Part shown: in pieces, positions 1-9,651 of the stretch
How positions within the stretch are numbered: the stretch's first letter is position 1
Layout of the letters: each line of letters starts with the position of its first letter
Source of the DNA: Chondrus crispus
Taxonomy: Eukaryota; Rhodophyta; Florideophyceae; Gigartinales; Gigartinaceae
Assembly: GCF_000350225.1 (NCBI RefSeq)
Contig: NW_005178644.1
Coordinates: forward strand, 6,482-70,481
Length of the DNA stretch: 64,000 nucleotides
Direction: 5' to 3'
The notes under the pieces: model-generated
Databases searched by the model: none
Seen by the model: the letters and a program-made list of their open reading frames with translations, nothing else
What the model was told of the DNA's origin: nothing
Made by a program: the position numbers and the translations under genes

Positions 1-640
1 ATTTTTGGAGAGGAGGGCGTTTTCGACAGGTGGAAAGGGGGTGAAATGAAAGGTGTGAGAGACGGCTGGCGAGGGCAAGGCAATTTGATACTGCCGTGAG
101 CATGCGTCTCTCAGTCCACTGTGGACTCTGGTTTGGCAGTTGGGAAACGCCGCACCTCTGCCTCGGCCTCGATGCTTACAGAGGCTCTTACCCGCTCCCC
201 CATCACACACGTGTCAACTATAATCCCGCTTTTCACTACTTTTTTCCGCTTTTGCACAATCTCCCCCGATCTGATCGCTCTCCCCTCGTCGTACTTATCC
301 CAGCCCCCGGCCACGCCGCCTCAACGTCTACTCACCCTCCCGCCCCCCTCCCATCACCGTCTTCCCGCCTCTGTTCCCCGCCCTTCCGCTCCCAGCTCCT
401 CTCGTGCCATCTCACACCGTACAAGGCTTTTACGAAGGGTACACAAACAATCCACCACTTCTCCTTTCGCTCTTGGCTTAGATCACTCAGCATCAAGCAA
501 TAAAATGGCAACGCAGGCTTTTACCGCATTCTTTCATTTCCCTATACAGTAGCACAAACAATATACATCCGTCCCACCCCTGCTCCATTGTCATGCTTTG
601 CTCGCTTCTATTCCAACAATGGCTCCTACATTTTCGCCAA
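1..640. other. intergenic, 3' flank of PAN2
   Basis: No supported gene. Two overlapping plus-strand open frames (96-503 and 121-552) are Pro/Ser/Leu-rich, lie in different frames over the same pyrimidine-rich DNA and show no domain. This is most likely the downstream region of PAN2, whose stop lies at 641. Confidence 0.6.
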
Positions 641-3600
641 TCACTCGTCGCTCTTCCTACCCGCCGTGTCTTTCCAATCGATCACAAACGGGTCTTCCAC
701 GTCCACTTTCCATCCTTTCAGATATCCGTAAGTATACAAACGTTTTAGGTTGTGCTCGAACACGTCCGGTCCCCCCCCTTGGCCCTTCAACTTCATGTAG
801 ACACCATATAGTTGCAGTGCCGCGTCAGCGTCTTCAATCGAGTCATGCGTCACTGACTGGATGTCCCCTCCGAGCAGAGTGTTGCTCAAGAATCGCAACC
901 CCAACAATCGTTTTTTCGATACCCGAAACAGAGTCACAGTGTCAATCACCTGTTCGGGAGGAACCACAAAATTGATTATTCGAAAATCTGACTTCAGCCC
1001 ATGCCCGACAAATATGCATCCCGCATCCAATAGGCATCGCAACTTTTTGTATACGCTCTTCAGGCTGGTCACCTTGTAAAGTGACCTTCCAACGTCAAGG
1101 TCACCTTCTGCTATCCCAGAAAATCGAGTCACATAATCAACAACAGGTTCCCGCACGGCGACGTATTCATCGATTAGTGCAGTGCCCTTCAGATCACCAT
1201 ACCCTCGTATTACAGAAACCCGCGCCAATGCCATCCGGGATGGAACCACAACTTTTCTTGTTCCATCCCCGAAGATCTCTGCGACATCCCGCCCCACAAT
1301 TACAAATTCGCAATCCAACCCGAGCAACGTACCTCGCCCTGGAACTTCTTCGCCAGGTCGCAACCCCACTGCCGCGTTTCGATCCTCCGTGCCTAAAACT
1401 TCTCGCACGTTTGCATTGTGCTCCAGCTTGCACGCTTTCACCCGCTGCCATACGTCTCTTCGCACGAACCCAATCAAACACGGTTTTTTCCATCGCTTGT
1501 CAAACGCTGCTACCTCACCGAATCCATCGCATGGCGATATCACAAAATCGTTGAAGCACCACCAGTCCGCCCCAAGATTCATGTCTTTCGACTGCGACTT
1601 CTCGACTTTCTGCCGATCCCTATATTCTTGCGGGACTCGAATGTATGACACCAGGTGTCCCCCGATGTTGCGCCGCCCAGTGTCTCCCCTGTCTGACCCC
1701 CCCGCCTCAAACTCTAATTGTGGCACATGTGCAATAACAAACGAAAGATCATATTCAGCTGACTGATCTCCCTTATTCAGACTCCCCATTTCTACTTCGT
1801 TTTTGTCGTACCCGAAGCACGGTTCCCCCTCAGTTGCTGTCCTCCAGCTTTCGTCATCCCCTTCAAGTTCACTAACGGACACACCGTCGGTCACATCAAC
1901 AAGCATTGCTTGTATTAGCTTGTGAGGTCGTTCCATTGCGGCCTTTGACGCCTTTTCGAGAGCTTCTATGCCCAGTTGTTGAGAGGCAGTTGGCCGGCTT
2001 CGAATGTACACATCGTCCGCTTTGTCTGACAAATCCCACCAACGCTCATATTGAGGTGCTTTTGAGTTGCATCCAATTAACAGTAAGTTGGGTAGCGACC
2101 GGATATCTCGTCGTTGCGTCATCGTCTCGAATTGCCCAGTAGCCTCACAGAATGCTCTGGTTGGATCAAGATCCTGTGAAAAGCTTCGCTCCAGTAGCTC
2201 ACAAAATGATGCATGTTGTTTGCTTTCATCATTTTCGTAAGTCAACGTATGCTGAAAAGGTCGTGACCTCCTCTCCCAGTTCGTCTTGCTTGGTGTAAAG
2301 GTCCCATGCGACACTGTCTCCGTCCCGAACAAATTCGAGACCATACTGCCCTCATGAGAATGATCATCTTGGTGGAGCTGCTCCAACAAATATCTCGAAA
2401 AGTTTTCAATTCTTTGCGACAGAGGAAGTGCATGGGGACCATCCAGTAAGCCAAGAGCACCAGCATTGGCCATGGTCATGAATGCCCTTGTGAAGTTTCC
2501 TGCTTCACATGCCATTCCGGCACCGCCAAGATCAAACATATGGAACAAGAACCCTAACTCACACGAGATGCACCACTGCCTTTCGCATGTATGACTTCCA
2601 ATTGCTCTCCGTAAAGGCGGCGTGAAGTACAGTACTTGCACAGCGGCATTGACGTAGACGTTTGGCAACGCATTTTCCAATCCGCAGAACAGAGCGCTTT
2701 TGTTGTACTTCAAAAAATCAAACCCTTCAAAGCTCTCCCAAGCGACGAGATCCATCTCAACGTAATAGGATCGAAAATAAGGCTTTGATAGGTCTAACTT
2801 CCTGACTACTTCGACACCCTTAGACGACGATGGAGTCCCCGATGACATGGGCTTTCCGTACTTCTTGTTTCGGTGTTTCCCATACATACCTTTCACAACA
2901 GGACTTGCTTTATGCCCTTCCTCAGAGTTTCTTACGAATGAATGAGGTGCCTGCGCGTAGCCTACAGAAGTGTGTCGTTTTGCACTGGCCGATATGTCAT
3001 CTCTGACACGGAGGGGGAAGCGAGCATATGGATGCCTTTCATACAAGCTCTCAGGCAGCCCGGGTTTGATTCGGTGGTGAGACGGTTGAGTAGGGCTGTC
3101 GGATCGTTTCTGAGTTCCAAACAACTCGTCAGTCAAGTAAGAATGTCCATACTCAGGCAGCGCACACTTTGGTATCGTTGTACCAATGTCAGAGGTTAGT
3201 ATTGCATCAAGCCGAAGGCTTGGACTTGGAGGTTCAGTGGTAATTGGGGACAGCCATAACGGTTCCGAGCTATCGTTAACCTTGACGGTATCTGTCGATG
3301 TCCATTCATGAATGAAGCCACCAGTGTCCCCTATTGTGAGAAGACCACTGGGTGAGACTGCCATGCACGTAAATACGTCTGAACCAGCATCAAGCTGAAT
3401 AGGCTCAGTTATAGGGTACGCTGGAGTCCCGTTAGCTATTGACGATATGTCCATACACTGCAAAAGACCTTCAGGAGAAAGAATCCACATCGCCCCGTTG
3501 GTGTTGTGCAAATGCGAGCTGTACGCATCGAAAGTAACATACATTGGGGGAGCTTGGTACGCAACTGAGGGCATAGGTGTGTCCAGTCGTCGTATATCGA

Positions 3601-4408
3601 AAATCTTGACGTGCTGCTCGAAATAGGACACGCCACCTCGAGTTCCAATACCAGTGGCGGCCAAGAAATACCCGCTCAACGCGATACTAGTCGTGGCCCC
3701 TGCAAAAGCCGCTACCGCGTTAATCTCACGCATAGTCGCAGGATCACAAAACGAGATTCGGCCAGTTGATGTTGCGAAGATCGCAAGACTTGATGTTGCG
3801 TCTGAGGCACCCCACAGCGCTTTTGTGACACCGGTAGCACCTCGCAATGTGGCCTGACGCAATATTCGTTCTTGCTGGAGGTCAATAATCGCAAGCATTC
3901 GAGATTCTCCACCAATGCATACATGGGATTCACTGTGAGGGTTCAAAGCAAGTCCTCTTGCGTTCTTGATTGTATCGGCGCGCATGGCGGCCAAGAATGC
4001 CCCTCCTCTCGTCAGTACTGCCAACCCGTATCCCATTGCCGCAAGCACAGAATGAGATGAAACAACGATATCGCGGACGTCATCGGTGATTGAAGGGTCA
4101 GCGGAAGGTTCAGCCACGTAGGATGAGACTACCCGAGTCATATCCGATGCAAAATGAGAGTGCAACATGCCACCCGCGGTTCCTGCCCATATAAGTTCCT
4201 TGACTGGATCGAAAGCAAGGGCTCGAATCGCATCGTTTCTGCCCGGTACGCCGGCACCAGCTTCAACGCAACTAACTTCATACCACCCTGAGACTTCTTG
4301 ATGTGGATCAGCATTGGGAACATACTGGTAGTCCTGATTATGATTATATGTGTTGGGATTCATTTCGCCGCCATGTGGGTAACTATGACCATGGAAGTTA
4401 TTGTTCAT
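641..4408 (-). CDS. PAN2: PAN2, catalytic subunit of the PAN2-PAN3 poly(A) nuclease
   Basis: A 1,255-aa intronless protein. The family shortens mRNA poly(A) tails in the cytoplasm together with PAN3. The N-terminal ~400 residues read as a WD40 propeller. The middle holds a UCH-like pseudo-ubiquitin-hydrolase domain (starting near GLENALPNVYVNAAVQVLYF, with a CERQWCISC cysteine cluster). The C-terminal ~230 residues are a DEDD exonuclease: LGLDCEF (Asp/Glu, about residue 1030), VGHGLKSDFRI (Asp) and HDSIEDADAAL (His/Asp). All four acidic residues are present, so it looks active. The start is placed at the ATG at 4408. The frame stays open 14 codons further up, but only from a TTG. Stop is TGA. 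Length and domain order fit fungal and animal PAN2. Confidence 0.93.
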   Translation of the reverse strand: MNNNFHGHSYPHGGEMNPNTYNHNQDYQYVPNADPHQEVSGWYEVSCVEAGAGVPGRNDAIRALAFDPVKELIWAGTAGGMLHSHFASDMTRVVSSYVAEPSADPSITDDVRDIVVSSHSVLAAMGYGLAVLTRGGAFLAAMRADTIKNARGLALNPHSESHVCIGGESRMLAIIDLQQERILRQATLRGATGVTKALWGASDATSSLAIFATSTGRISFCDPATMREINAVAAFAGATTSIALSGYFLAATGIGTRGGVSYFEQHVKIFDIRRLDTPMPSVAYQAPPMYVTFDAYSSHLHNTNGAMWILSPEGLLQCMDISSIANGTPAYPITEPIQLDAGSDVFTCMAVSPSGLLTIGDTGGFIHEWTSTDTVKVNDSSEPLWLSPITTEPPSPSLRLDAILTSDIGTTIPKCALPEYGHSYLTDELFGTQKRSDSPTQPSHHRIKPGLPESLYERHPYARFPLRVRDDISASAKRHTSVGYAQAPHSFVRNSEEGHKASPVVKGMYGKHRNKKYGKPMSSGTPSSSKGVEVVRKLDLSKPYFRSYYVEMDLVAWESFEGFDFLKYNKSALFCGLENALPNVYVNAAVQVLYFTPPLRRAIGSHTCERQWCISCELGFLFHMFDLGGAGMACEAGNFTRAFMTMANAGALGLLDGPHALPLSQRIENFSRYLLEQLHQDDHSHEGSMVSNLFGTETVSHGTFTPSKTNWERRSRPFQHTLTYENDESKQHASFCELLERSFSQDLDPTRAFCEATGQFETMTQRRDIRSLPNLLLIGCNSKAPQYERWWDLSDKADDVYIRSRPTASQQLGIEALEKASKAAMERPHKLIQAMLVDVTDGVSVSELEGDDESWRTATEGEPCFGYDKNEVEMGSLNKGDQSAEYDLSFVIAHVPQLEFEAGGSDRGDTGRRNIGGHLVSYIRVPQEYRDRQKVEKSQSKDMNLGADWWCFNDFVISPCDGFGEVAAFDKRWKKPCLIGFVRRDVWQRVKACKLEHNANVREVLGTEDRNAAVGLRPGEEVPGRGTLLGLDCEFVIVGRDVAEIFGDGTRKVVVPSRMALARVSVIRGYGDLKGTALIDEYVAVREPVVDYVTRFSGIAEGDLDVGRSLYKVTSLKSVYKKLRCLLDAGCIFVGHGLKSDFRIINFVVPPEQVIDTVTLFRVSKKRLLGLRFLSNTLLGGDIQSVTHDSIEDADAALQLYGVYMKLKGQGGGPDVFEHNLKRLYTYGYLKGWKVDVEDPFVIDWKDTAGRKSDE

Positions 4409-5589
4409 TTGGACCACATTCGAAATTGAACAAATACGGCAATACAACAAGAATAGTACCTATCTTTGGAACATGCGTTCAACAGGTGTGAGCTTCTCTC
4501 GGTTTCTGTTTGATCCCTTTTGTCGCTGATGGCCCTGAGAGACGATTTTGTATCGAGCGTCTGCTGCGAGAGTTGAGGCTAGTTGGATAGATTCCATGGC
4601 GCGCGAGGACCAAACGTGCCTCCGTATCACGTTATGGACGTGGGCGCCGTGTCGAGACAGAAGGCAGTCAGCCTTCAGCCGTGAGTATGACACGAACCGT
4701 CCAGAAGCTGCACCGAACTGTATTCCCAGACAACTGTAAGAGTTGTAATAGCGCTGAGCAATAATATTTAGCCAAGTGCCCGATGGGTGGTGCGTGCCCT
4801 TGAGAAACGACAACATGAAAAGAGGCATTACACCGATAACGGGATTTAGTATGGGCTAGACTAATTTACAGGCCTATTTTCGGCACCTTGGACCATAAAT
4901 TAGCGTGCCCTACTCTAATTTGGGTACTGTTGCAATTGCGCATGCCGGGCGGTCTATGGAAGGCTTACATCGTCTGTGTCGTGGCAGTGAGCTTACACTG
5001 CGCGGCAGGTGTCCCGATTTCAGACCAAAACGCCCTGTCAGCAGGCCGCAGGCCAATGTCGGTACATCTCGAATTGAACTCGTCAGCCGCTACAGCCATC
5101 GGGCGCGTACGAAGAACCGAGGAACGGGCGTGGGGGTATCAAAGAGGTTGCAGCGGTCGTGTGTGAGGAGTGTCGGTGTCCGGATGAATGGGCGTGTGAG
5201 CATCGGGTCAAAAGGGAATGCAGAGCGTGAAGGGGCGTCGGACCTGGGATAGTGTAGAATTGGAGCAGCCCCGCGTCCATTTAAGAGAGGAAAACACCCA
5301 CAGGAAAATAGAGGACATCATCAACATCAGGGAGTGTTGAGCAAGAGGCAACTGATCCGTTGCCGCGACTGTGAGGGCTGTGTGACTGGTTTGTCGCTGT
5401 TGCCATCGTCGCTGTGTGGCTGTGTCGCTACTGATTGTGCTGTCGCGTGGTAACTCCTCTAATCTTAAACTACGTGCTGTTTTGTTTGTACTACAGAATC
5501 GAGAGTGCTACTGGGCTCGCGGCGGCTGTTCTGCTATACGCGCTTGCGGGAGACCAATCTGCAACTGTACCCCACTACTGTATATACTG
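4409..5589. other. intergenic between PAN2 and the Tc1 element
   Basis: No supported gene. The longest open frame (4460-4828, minus, 122 aa) has no recognisable domain and overlaps the expected PAN2 promoter. The stretch at 5340-5450 is GT-rich simple sequence. The upstream promoter of PAN2 must lie in the first few hundred bases. Confidence 0.5.
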
Positions 5590-5591
5590 TA

Positions 5592-5789
5592 CAGTGCTGG
5601 CCAAAATGATAGGGACACACCCAATTTGCATTGCTGCAAGCTCCTTTTGCCCCAATCATAGAACAGAAGGTGCTCTCTATACATACTGGTCGTGCTAACC
5701 ACGATAAAAAAGACGGGTTTATAACAGCAAAAATAGCCTTGGAACTAAATGCCAAACGTGTATACGGCGTGGCCAAAATGATAGGGACA
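5592..5789 (+). repeat. left terminal inverted repeat of Tc1 element (IR/DR type)
   Basis: About 198 bp, almost identical to the complement of 8036-8233. The 18-bp word GGCCAAAATGATAGGGAC occurs at its outer end (5599-5616) and again at its inner end (5771-5788). This is the layout of IR/DR Tc1 elements, where paired direct repeats are transposase-binding sites. Confidence 0.9.
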
Positions 5790-6866
5790 GAAAGGACGAG
5801 CTCGTGTTTTGGCGCAAAAAGCAAACTAGGTTCCGCCAAAAGGTGAGCAGCCGAGCTTAACTTTCTGTGAAGCGATCTGCAGACACTTTTGCAGCAGAAA
5901 TACGGTGTAAAGATCAAAAATATGGGACGAGGAAACGCTCTCAACGAACATGAGAAGGCATCATCCTTGGGCTTTCTGAAAGCGGTAAGACGATGAGAGA
6001 CATCGCTTCACGGCTGAAGCGCTCTAAAATATCATTTCAAACTTCTTGCCTGCGCCGACGGAGTATGGGAAGAAAAAAGCACCGGGAAGACAGACAAAAC
6101 TCTCTCCTACAGATAAAAGAAGGCTGCTCCGGGCGGCTTCCAACTCAACCAAAGGCTCAAACACTCTACGCAAGGAGCTAAACCTCTCTGTCGCTGCAAG
6201 ATCTATTCGCCGCACGCTTCATAACGATCATAATTTTCAGTTCAAGAAGATGATCGCTGCTCCAATGACTCTCCCACGCCATCTTTTCGCACGGGAACGT
6301 TTTGCCCGCGAGAAGCTTACCTGGTCTTTCGCCGACTGGTGCAGTGTCATCTGCTCCGACGAGAAAAAATTCAATCTCGATGGAACAGATGGCTTTGCCT
6401 TCTATTGGCACGATTTAAGAAAGGAAAAGCTTATGTTTTCGAAGAAGCAGGGGGTTGAGATTCAGTCATGTTTTGGGGGGCTTTTTGTGGGGAAAGGAAA
6501 TGCGAACTGGTATGTCTAGAAGGAAACGAAAACGCAGAAGACTACATTCAAACTTTAGAGAGCCATTTGCTCCCATTTGTTGATCAAGAGCTCATTTCAG
6601 GGTGGATATATATGCACGACGGAACGTCGATTCATAGGGCGCATCTTGTTAAGCAGTTTTTTGAGGAAGAGGAAGTGCCGCTTATAGACTGGCCCGTAAG
6701 GTCCCCGGACTTAAATCCTATAGAGCACCTCTGGGGTTTGCGGGCTTGTGCTGTTTACGCGGATTGTCGTCAGTTTTCTAACATTGAAGAGCTGAAGGAG
6801 GCTGTCTGGGAGCCTGCGAAAATATCACAACAGGTACGCTCCAATCTCTTATGCGGTCAATGCAAC

Positions 6867-7934
6867 TGTAGTGCAATGCGCCTGTTAGGCAGAGACCAAG
6901 GTTCGACGGTCCAACACAAACAACAGCAACAAAACAACAACTGCCAACGGCACAGCGCTACGGAGTGTTCGAAGCTCCCTGTCCTCTTTAAGCGGGTTTG
7001 CGGCCCGCAGTAGCTCGGATCCCTGATAGGGGGGGCAAAGAGAAGGGCCCAGCCCGGGATCGGTAAATGGTGGTAGAGACTTGTAAAGGCAACTGCTCGA
7101 CGAGTTCGGAGGGGTGTTTAGGTAAACCTAGTCCGATGGGTCGTAAATCCAATGCTCGAATAACGCCTTGTACACCTTATACCCTTGATAAGGTCTTCGA
7201 CGGGGACGTCGTAACGTAGCCCGTCGGGAAAGAAGAAAACGTAGCAGCGCTACACCGTCGTACTGCCCGATGGCAAAGTACCAACAACGGATCGGTCCCA
7301 ACCAGATTCCGATGGAACCAACACTGAGAAAAGCACCACTGGTGCACCAACACAAAAGCCCGATGGCAAATGACGTCACGTTGCGGATCGCAATCCTACA
7401 AGGTGGGACCAACTCAAGATTAAGGGAAATTAGGATAGGGAAATAAAGGAAAATTGATAAGGGAAAAGGGGACCCCCGAGCGCAAATGATAAAGTAATCT
7501 GTAGTTAAAGGGAACGTCTTGTAAAAGACGGACTTCAACCAAGAGGCGATATCAGACTCTGGCAACTCGGGTTTGTTGGGAAATAAAGGAAAAAGGAATG
7601 GGACCCCCGAGCGCTGAAGGATGCCGTAGGCTTAGGTAAAAGGGAGCGTCTTGGTAGGGACGGACTTCGACCAAGGCGACATTCAACTCCGGCAACTCGG
7701 GTTACCTTTACTGACTTGGTGGTCAGAGGGCTAAGGTATATATCGCCCCGCCGGAGCCACTACAGCAGCTCTCGGCGCTAGATCCTAGATCTAATCTAAT
7801 GTTAAATAACTAATATGCAACTAATTAAAATTAATAATTAAAATAATAAAGTGAAATGATTTCCACTTTTGCTTGTCATACCCCATCGTTTTCGTTTCTT
7901 TTCACCCCCCTTTTCAGGTGCGTATTGCACTACA
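6867..7934 (+). mobile_element. solo LTR (1,068 bp) nested in the Tc1 transposase
   Basis: Begins TGTAGTGCAAT and ends ATTGCACTACA, an 11-bp perfect inverted terminal match with TG...CA ends. It is flanked by the 5-bp direct repeat GCAAC (6862-6866 and 7935-7939). No internal gag or pol and no second LTR are seen, so it is best read as a solo LTR left by LTR-LTR recombination. A TATA-like GGTATATATCGC at about 7734 and AATAAAG at 7844 suggest plus orientation. A short non-autonomous retroelement is the alternative. Confidence 0.8.
7438..7704 (+). repeat. two-copy ~130-140 bp tandem repeat inside the solo LTR
   Basis: Copy 1 (7438-7577) and copy 2 (7578-7704) both open with GGGAAATAAAGGA, pass through GGGACCCCCGAGCGC and AACGTCTT/AGCGTCTT, and end with GGCAACTCGGGTT. 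They have diverged by small indels. Such repeats in an LTR commonly represent duplicated enhancer-like U3 blocks; here that is an inference. Confidence 0.75.
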
Positions 7935-8035
7935 GCAACGCCGCTGCAGAGAATGTTACCTCGTTAGGGGAGGTCCGAGAAAGTACTCGAAGGAGGATCG
8001 CGCATCCTTGCGGCCTAGAGCAGGGGCAAAACGTC

Positions 8036-8233
8036 TTGTCCCTATCATTTTGGCCACGCCGTATACACGTTTGGCCTTATAGTTCCAAGGCTATTTTTGC
8101 TTTATAAAACCGTCTTTTTATCGTGGTTAGCAAGACCAATATGTATAGAGAGCACCTTCTGTTCTGTGATTGGGGCAAAAGGAGCTTGCAGCAATGCAAA
8201 TTGGGTGTGTCCCTATCATTTTGGCCAGCACTG
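8036..8233 (-). repeat. right terminal inverted repeat of Tc1 element (IR/DR type)
   Basis: Complement of 5592-5789 with only scattered differences. The 18-bp inner direct repeat is at 8038-8055 and the outer one at 8209-8226, both identical in sequence to the left-end copies. The near identity of the arms suggests a fairly recent insertion. Confidence 0.9.
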
Positions 8234-8540
8234 TACAGTCCGGGGAAAATGGAATGGCCCATATTTCGGGAAAAGTCACCGAACTGATACTAGAGACTTT
8301 ACGCACCATGGTTTTCTGCAGTAAAAATTAAAGTTGTGACGAAAACTGCTTACACTAAATGAAATCCTAGCCGAGGCCATGACAAAGTTTACTGAAATGT
8401 GACTTCACAGTGAAGTCCATTCTGCAATCTGATTCATAAAACGTGTACACAAAAAGGCGGGAGAACGGTACTGCAGAAAGGTGTCACGGCTCGCAGCTCC
8501 CCCATCCAAGCTCTATCCTCCGCTCCCCCTCTCCTTCAGC

Positions 8541-9469
8541 ATGGCCGAGGTGTCCACCCCTAGTCCTCCCCACCCTTCCCCGATGCTAGTCCCCCTTTAA
8601 CCCCCGACGCTGAAGCTCTCATCAAAGGCCTGGCGTTCGTTCCGGAATCACCACCGACGGAGACGCTTGCCGCGCCCGCTCCCCCTATCCGCCCACCGTC
8701 TCCCGCGCGTAAGGCCGGTCGCCGCCGTAAGTTTACGGCTGGCGATGACCTGATCATTGCGCTGGAGGTTGCCGCATCGAAGGCCCACGTCGCTGCCTAT
8801 GGCGAAATTCAGAAGATGTTCGCCACCGCCGCGACTAAGGCAAACTCGAACAAGGATCTATCGGTCAAGGTGACGGCGAAGAGCATCCAAGATCGCTACA
8901 AAAAGATCCAGGATGCCTTCGGCCGTCGTGATGCAAAGGATAGCCGGCTTTCGGGTGTGGGTGGAGAGATAGGTGAGCTCGGCGAGCTGCTCTCTATGAT
9001 GGCAGAAGCAAGGAATGACGTCGAGAAGGCTAAGACAGCAGAATTCGTTGCCGCCGAGGCGAAAGAAGCTCGTAAAGAGCGTATTGGGAAGGAACTCGTC
9101 GCGCGGGCTCTGACCCGCAAGGGCAGTGGTGGAGTAAGCAGCCTGGAAGGAGATGAAACGGATGACGTCTTGGAGGTCGATGGCAATAGAAGTGCCCGCA
9201 AGAAACCGCGTCGCCAAGCACGTGCTTACGACGAGATAGAAGGGGAGCTTGAGGGTTTCGGAAACGCGCTGCGCGATGCCGACATGGCGCGTATTGAGCT
9301 TGAACGCGAGCGCCTTCAGTTCGAACGCCATCGCCTGGATCGAGAGACAGAGGAACGGCAGAAGGATCGTGAGGAGAGACGTATGGAGCGCCAAGCGCAA
9401 AACGAGCTTGATCTGAACAAAATGAAGATCATGATGAATTCTATAATGGGTGCGCAGGGAAGTAGCTAG
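8541..9469 (+). CDS. Myb/SANT-like DNA-binding ORF of a Harbinger-type transposon, 5' end broken or unclear
   Basis: The coding frame is open from about 8564 and ends at TAG 9467-9469. The first in-frame ATG (8816) lies inside the DNA-binding region, while GRRRKFTAGDDLIIALEV before it is clearly part of the domain. An ATG at 8541 is in another frame, so a one-base shift or a non-AUG start is needed. The domain (roughly RKFTAGDD to DRYKKIQDAF) is the Myb/SANT-like type that accompanies PIF/Harbinger transposases. It is followed by GVGGEIGELGELL and a long charged coiled coil (RIELERERLQFERHRLDRE). In this superfamily the Myb partner helps target the transposase. It converges with the transposase remnant on the opposite strand. 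Confidence 0.7.
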
Positions 9470-9651
9470 GCATCGACAAACGGGTCTGAACAGTCATTTT
9501 ACGGCTCGACGGAGCGTTCCGACTAGAGAAAATACAACGAAACCGGCGTAGCGTCTGCTCGCGCAGGGCTCCCTGCGGGGATACGGACGAAGTCCGCTCT
9601 CGCTACGCTCGGCAACTGGCTCCGCTCGGGACGCGGACTTTGTCCTCACTC

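Larger units (their letters stand above)
5922..8082 (+). pseudogene. Tc1-type DD34E transposase, frameshifted and split by an LTR insertion
   Basis: The transposase can be followed through several frames: an N-terminal helix-turn-helix part ([30 protein letters not shown]), the first catalytic Asp in [12 protein letters not shown], the second in MHDGTSIHRAH, and the Glu in RSPDLNPIEHLW. There are 34 residues between the second Asp and the Glu, the DD34E spacing of Tc1. The frame changes near 5965, near 6035 and around 6450-6470 next to a G run. At 6866 the frame enters foreign DNA and resumes after 7934 with RRCRECYLVRGGPRKY, which matches a Tc1 C-terminus. It cannot make a working enzyme. 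Confidence 0.9.
5592..8233 (+). mobile_element. Tc1/mariner-type DNA transposon, non-autonomous now
   Basis: The element starts CAGTGCTGGCC and ends with its complement, and is flanked by TA on both sides (5590-5591 and 8234-8235), the usual Tc1/mariner target duplication. The outermost bases resemble the known terminus of C. elegans Tc1 (CAGTGCTGGCCAAAA). It contains a broken DD34E transposase and a later LTR insertion at 6867-7934. Without that insertion it would be about 1.57 kb, normal for Tc1 elements. Confidence 0.93.

Noticed and set aside
96-552. Two overlapping plus-strand ORFs (135 and 143 aa)
   Set aside because: Low-complexity Pro/Ser/Leu composition in competing frames, no domain, in the 3' flank of PAN2.
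4460-4828. 122-aa minus-strand ORF upstream of PAN2
   Set aside because: No recognisable domain, and it occupies the expected PAN2 promoter; kept as intergenic.
7014-7934. 7128-7565 minus-strand 145-aa ORF as a gene
   Set aside because: Lies within the solo LTR across its tandem repeat; no domain.
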